Shown: piece after piece, positions 62,249-64,000 of the stretch | Position numbering within the stretch: the first letter of the stretch is position 1 | Layout of the letters: each line of letters begins with the position of its first letter | Origin: Toxotes chatareus | Lineage: Eukaryota; Chordata; Actinopteri; Toxotidae | Assembly: GCA_016801885.1 (NCBI GenBank) | Contig: CM028901.1 | Span: 16,069,095 to 16,133,094 of the forward strand | Length of the DNA: 64,000 nt | Direction: 5' to 3' | Notes under the pieces: generated by a model | Database searches by the model: none | What the model saw: only the letters and a program-made list of their open reading frames with translations | What the model was told of the DNA's origin: nothing | Program-made: the position numbers and the translations under genes

Positions 62249-63797
62249 CTAAGAACAGAACAGAGAGTTTAGTATTCAAAAAGCATGGTTTTCCATAATA
62301 AGAGCAAAGAATTTGTATTAATGAATTAATGAAGTTATTTAGCTGGACAGTGCTGTTGTTGCTGGGATTATTGGACTTGCGCTCCTGTCTGTATAAATAA
62401 AAATCTAAATATCTAAATATGAAGCTGGAGCCGGCAGCCAGTTAGCTTAGCTTAGCTTAGCACAAAGACTGGAAAAAGGGGAAAACAGTTAGCCTGGCTC
62501 TATCCAAAGGTAACAAGCTCACAAGCTGTTTGTTTACAAATTACATGTGTCGGGGTACCAGCAGTGACTTTGCAGAGTGGCTGCTGATTGCCTAGCAACC
62601 AGTGGTGACAACATTCCAGGATGTTGTTGCACCTGGTGATGAAATACTCCACAGCATAAGCCCCCGTAACACCACAATGTGTAGCTGAAGAAAAAGCATG
62701 TTGATTAGTGAGCTTTAGAGGTGGTGGTGGTTTCCCCCTGCTTCCAGTCTTTATGCTAAACTAAGCTAACCATTTCCCAGGTTGTGGTTTCATTTTAAAA
62801 CAGACAGACTCAGAATCAGAATCAATCTTCCAACTCAACGAGAAAGCCAATAAATTGATTTCCTAAAATGTCTAACCACTCCTTTAAAGATTTACATCTC
62901 CAATAGGAACCGGTGAGCTTGGGGCTGAGTGCCACAGGCAGGGTAGGGAAGACAAAATATTGGGAGAGAGCAAAGTGTTGGTTTTGGTCTTTTCATGGGA
63001 TATTTTTTTGAGTGTAACAAAAACACAGAACACTGCAAACCTCATTCTTTAACCCAAGTCTTGTGCTTTTTACTATGCATCCAAATGCTCATGATGAATA
63101 TCTGTTTGAACTTACTTTCAAGTATTGGTCATGTGAAGCCTCAAAAATGAACTCTACATGTCTGATAGATGCAGTGAAGCCCATGAGCAGTGGGGGCACG
63201 TGACTGTGATGATTCATCTGATGTTTGTTTTATTTGTGTGACGTCCTCACTCAAAAGCCACTATGTCTCTTATATAGCTGCTTTGGATCTGTTAAGGTTA
63301 CTGTGGGTGGAGAGATTGGTAACGCTGTCTCCTCTACAATGGATTTCTCCTTGTATGACTTGAATGACTGTCAGTGCTAAATAATGGATCCAGGAAGAGG
63401 GCCATGCTTTTTAAATCTACAGGAACTGACACAAAAACCTCAGGTTTCCTATCAAATAAATTCTCTCAAATTCTAGAGACAATTTGTTTTGATTTATGCC
63501 CACTCTCCGCTTTTCTTAGACTTTGCTGGCAATACACTGTGTCTAAAATGTAATTCCCAGTCACACCTTTAGAGTCTTTCACTGTAGAATTTCCCTTTTA
63601 TGGTGTTTTTCTAAACTGATGTAGAAAAATGAACAAGTGATCAAATAGTAAAATACATTTGATGTACTTCATGAAAGTGGCTGATGTAAATCCCCTGACT
63701 TCCTGCAGCTTTCCGCTTCCCTGACAGTCCTTCTCTAAAGCAGAAGCATAGTATGATGTGTTGCAGTAAAGAGAGATAAAGACCCCTGCTGGCTCAC
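62249..63797 (-). other. Last intron of ptpru (1,549 bp, phase 0)
   Basis: On the minus strand it runs from GTGAGCC (donor, 63797) to CTGTTCTTAG (acceptor, 62249). Both sites are consensus, and joining the exons preserves the phosphatase reading frame. It carries an inverted-repeat MITE-like element at about 62420-62885. The rest is unique noncoding sequence with no nested gene seen. Confidence 0.88.
62420..62885. mobile_element. MITE-like fish element with long inverted arms, inside the ptpru intron
   Basis: The left arm GAAGCTGGAGCCGGCAGCCA, then (TTAGC)n at 62442-62460, CAAAGACTGGAAAAAGGGG and TTAGCCTGGCTCTATCCAAA is answered inverted by GTGAGCTTTAGAGGTGGTGG, TTTCCCCCTGCTTCCAGTCT and TTATGCTAAACTAAGCTAAC (62708-62772). 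The centre has TAGCAACCAGTGGTGACAAC. The end, CCTAAAATGTCTAACCACTC then CTTTAAAG, is also typical. I recognise this as a very common nonautonomous repeat of spiny-rayed fish. It has no coding capacity. Confidence 0.75.
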
Positions 63798-63933
63798 CAT
63801 TGTCTCCACCATGTTTGGCTTAGAGTTGCGCAGTGTTTTGGCAGCAAAGAACACGTCCACTATGCTGTGGTGACGAATCATTTCCAGGATCATGGTGCAG
63901 GCACAGAAAGTACCGCTTCGACCGCCGCCGTTC
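63798..63933 (-). CDS. ptpru: Receptor tyrosine phosphatase PTPRU, penultimate coding exon (D2 domain)
   Basis: A 136-bp minus-strand exon. After one base completing the codon from the previous exon it reads NGGGRSGTFCACTMILEMIR, then HHSIVDVFFAAKTLRNSKPN and MVETM, and ends at GTGAGC. GGGRSG is the phosphate-binding loop of the second (D2) phosphatase domain. The Arg is present; the loop Cys falls in the upstream exon outside the window. The loop differs from the active D1 consensus (HCSAGVGRTG), and D2 domains of this subfamily are generally thought to have little or no activity and to act in regulation or binding. FCAC followed by VDVFFAAKTLRN and VETM points to PTPRU rather than PTPRK, PTPRM or PTPRT, which read FCAI and VDVFHAVKTLRN. 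Acceptor on the minus strand: TTTTTTCTGGAGCAG. Confidence 0.9.
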
Positions 63934-63956
63934 CTGCTCCAGAAAAAACGAACAAA

Positions 63957-63958
<2 letters not shown>

Positions 63959-63990
<32 letters not shown>
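63959..63990. repeat. (CA)n microsatellite in a ptpru intron
   Basis: Sixteen CA units lie about 25 bp upstream of the penultimate ptpru exon on the minus strand, where it is a TG repeat just before the acceptor polypyrimidine tract. Confidence 0.95.
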
Positions 63991-63992
<2 letters not shown>

Positions 63993-64000
63993 TACAAACA

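Noticed and set aside
1..64000. CRISPR arrays, operons, prophage or viral modules
   Set aside because: No regularly spaced direct repeats, no dense coding and no ribosome-binding sites; all sequence properties are those of a vertebrate nuclear genome.

Overview
The window is a vertebrate, almost certainly teleost (spiny-rayed fish), nuclear sequence. It is AT-rich, CpG-poor, full of A/T homopolymers and microsatellites, has almost no long open reading frames, and carries several repeat types that I recognise from fish genomes. No prokaryotic, organellar or viral gene organisation is visible, and there is no CRISPR array or operon.

The only host gene I can support is at the right edge, on the minus strand: the 3' end of a type IIb receptor protein tyrosine phosphatase, best matched to PTPRU. 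Two coding exons are readable (63798-63933 and 62186-62248). They are joined in phase across a 1,549-bp intron with consensus splice sites. The first carries the end of the second phosphatase domain from the GGGRSG loop onward, and the second holds the last 20 residues and the stop. A 3' UTR of about 1 kb follows, with an AATAAA signal on the minus strand at 61205-61210. The remaining exons lie beyond position 64000.

The 61 kb downstream of ptpru (positions 1 to about 61180) looks like an intergenic gene desert. As I recall, mammalian PTPRU is also followed by a large gene-poor interval before MATN1, which fits. The readable content there is decayed mobile DNA: a hAT transposase pseudogene (about 34560-36180), a mariner relic (46147-46720), a composite Tc1-like element with a second Tc1-type sequence embedded in it (52930-54140), two fragments of another Tc1 family (3146-3225 and 30965-31060), tRNA-derived SINE pieces (6050-6282, 58030-58150, possibly 16955-17010), MITE-like inverted-repeat elements (21715-21910, 62420-62885, possibly 57138-57466), and several unclassified dispersed repeats with more than one copy in the window.

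Between these lie long unique stretches with no recognisable gene. Some have the texture of conserved regulatory DNA, such as 58560-59060 and 12890-13150, but that needs cross-species alignment. The least explained spot is a locally CpG-dense block at 57018-57190 next to a good minus-strand splice donor. It could be the first exon of a noncoding transcript or part of an unclassified element. I found no convincing new biological system; the findings are mostly mobile-element archaeology and candidate regulatory DNA.
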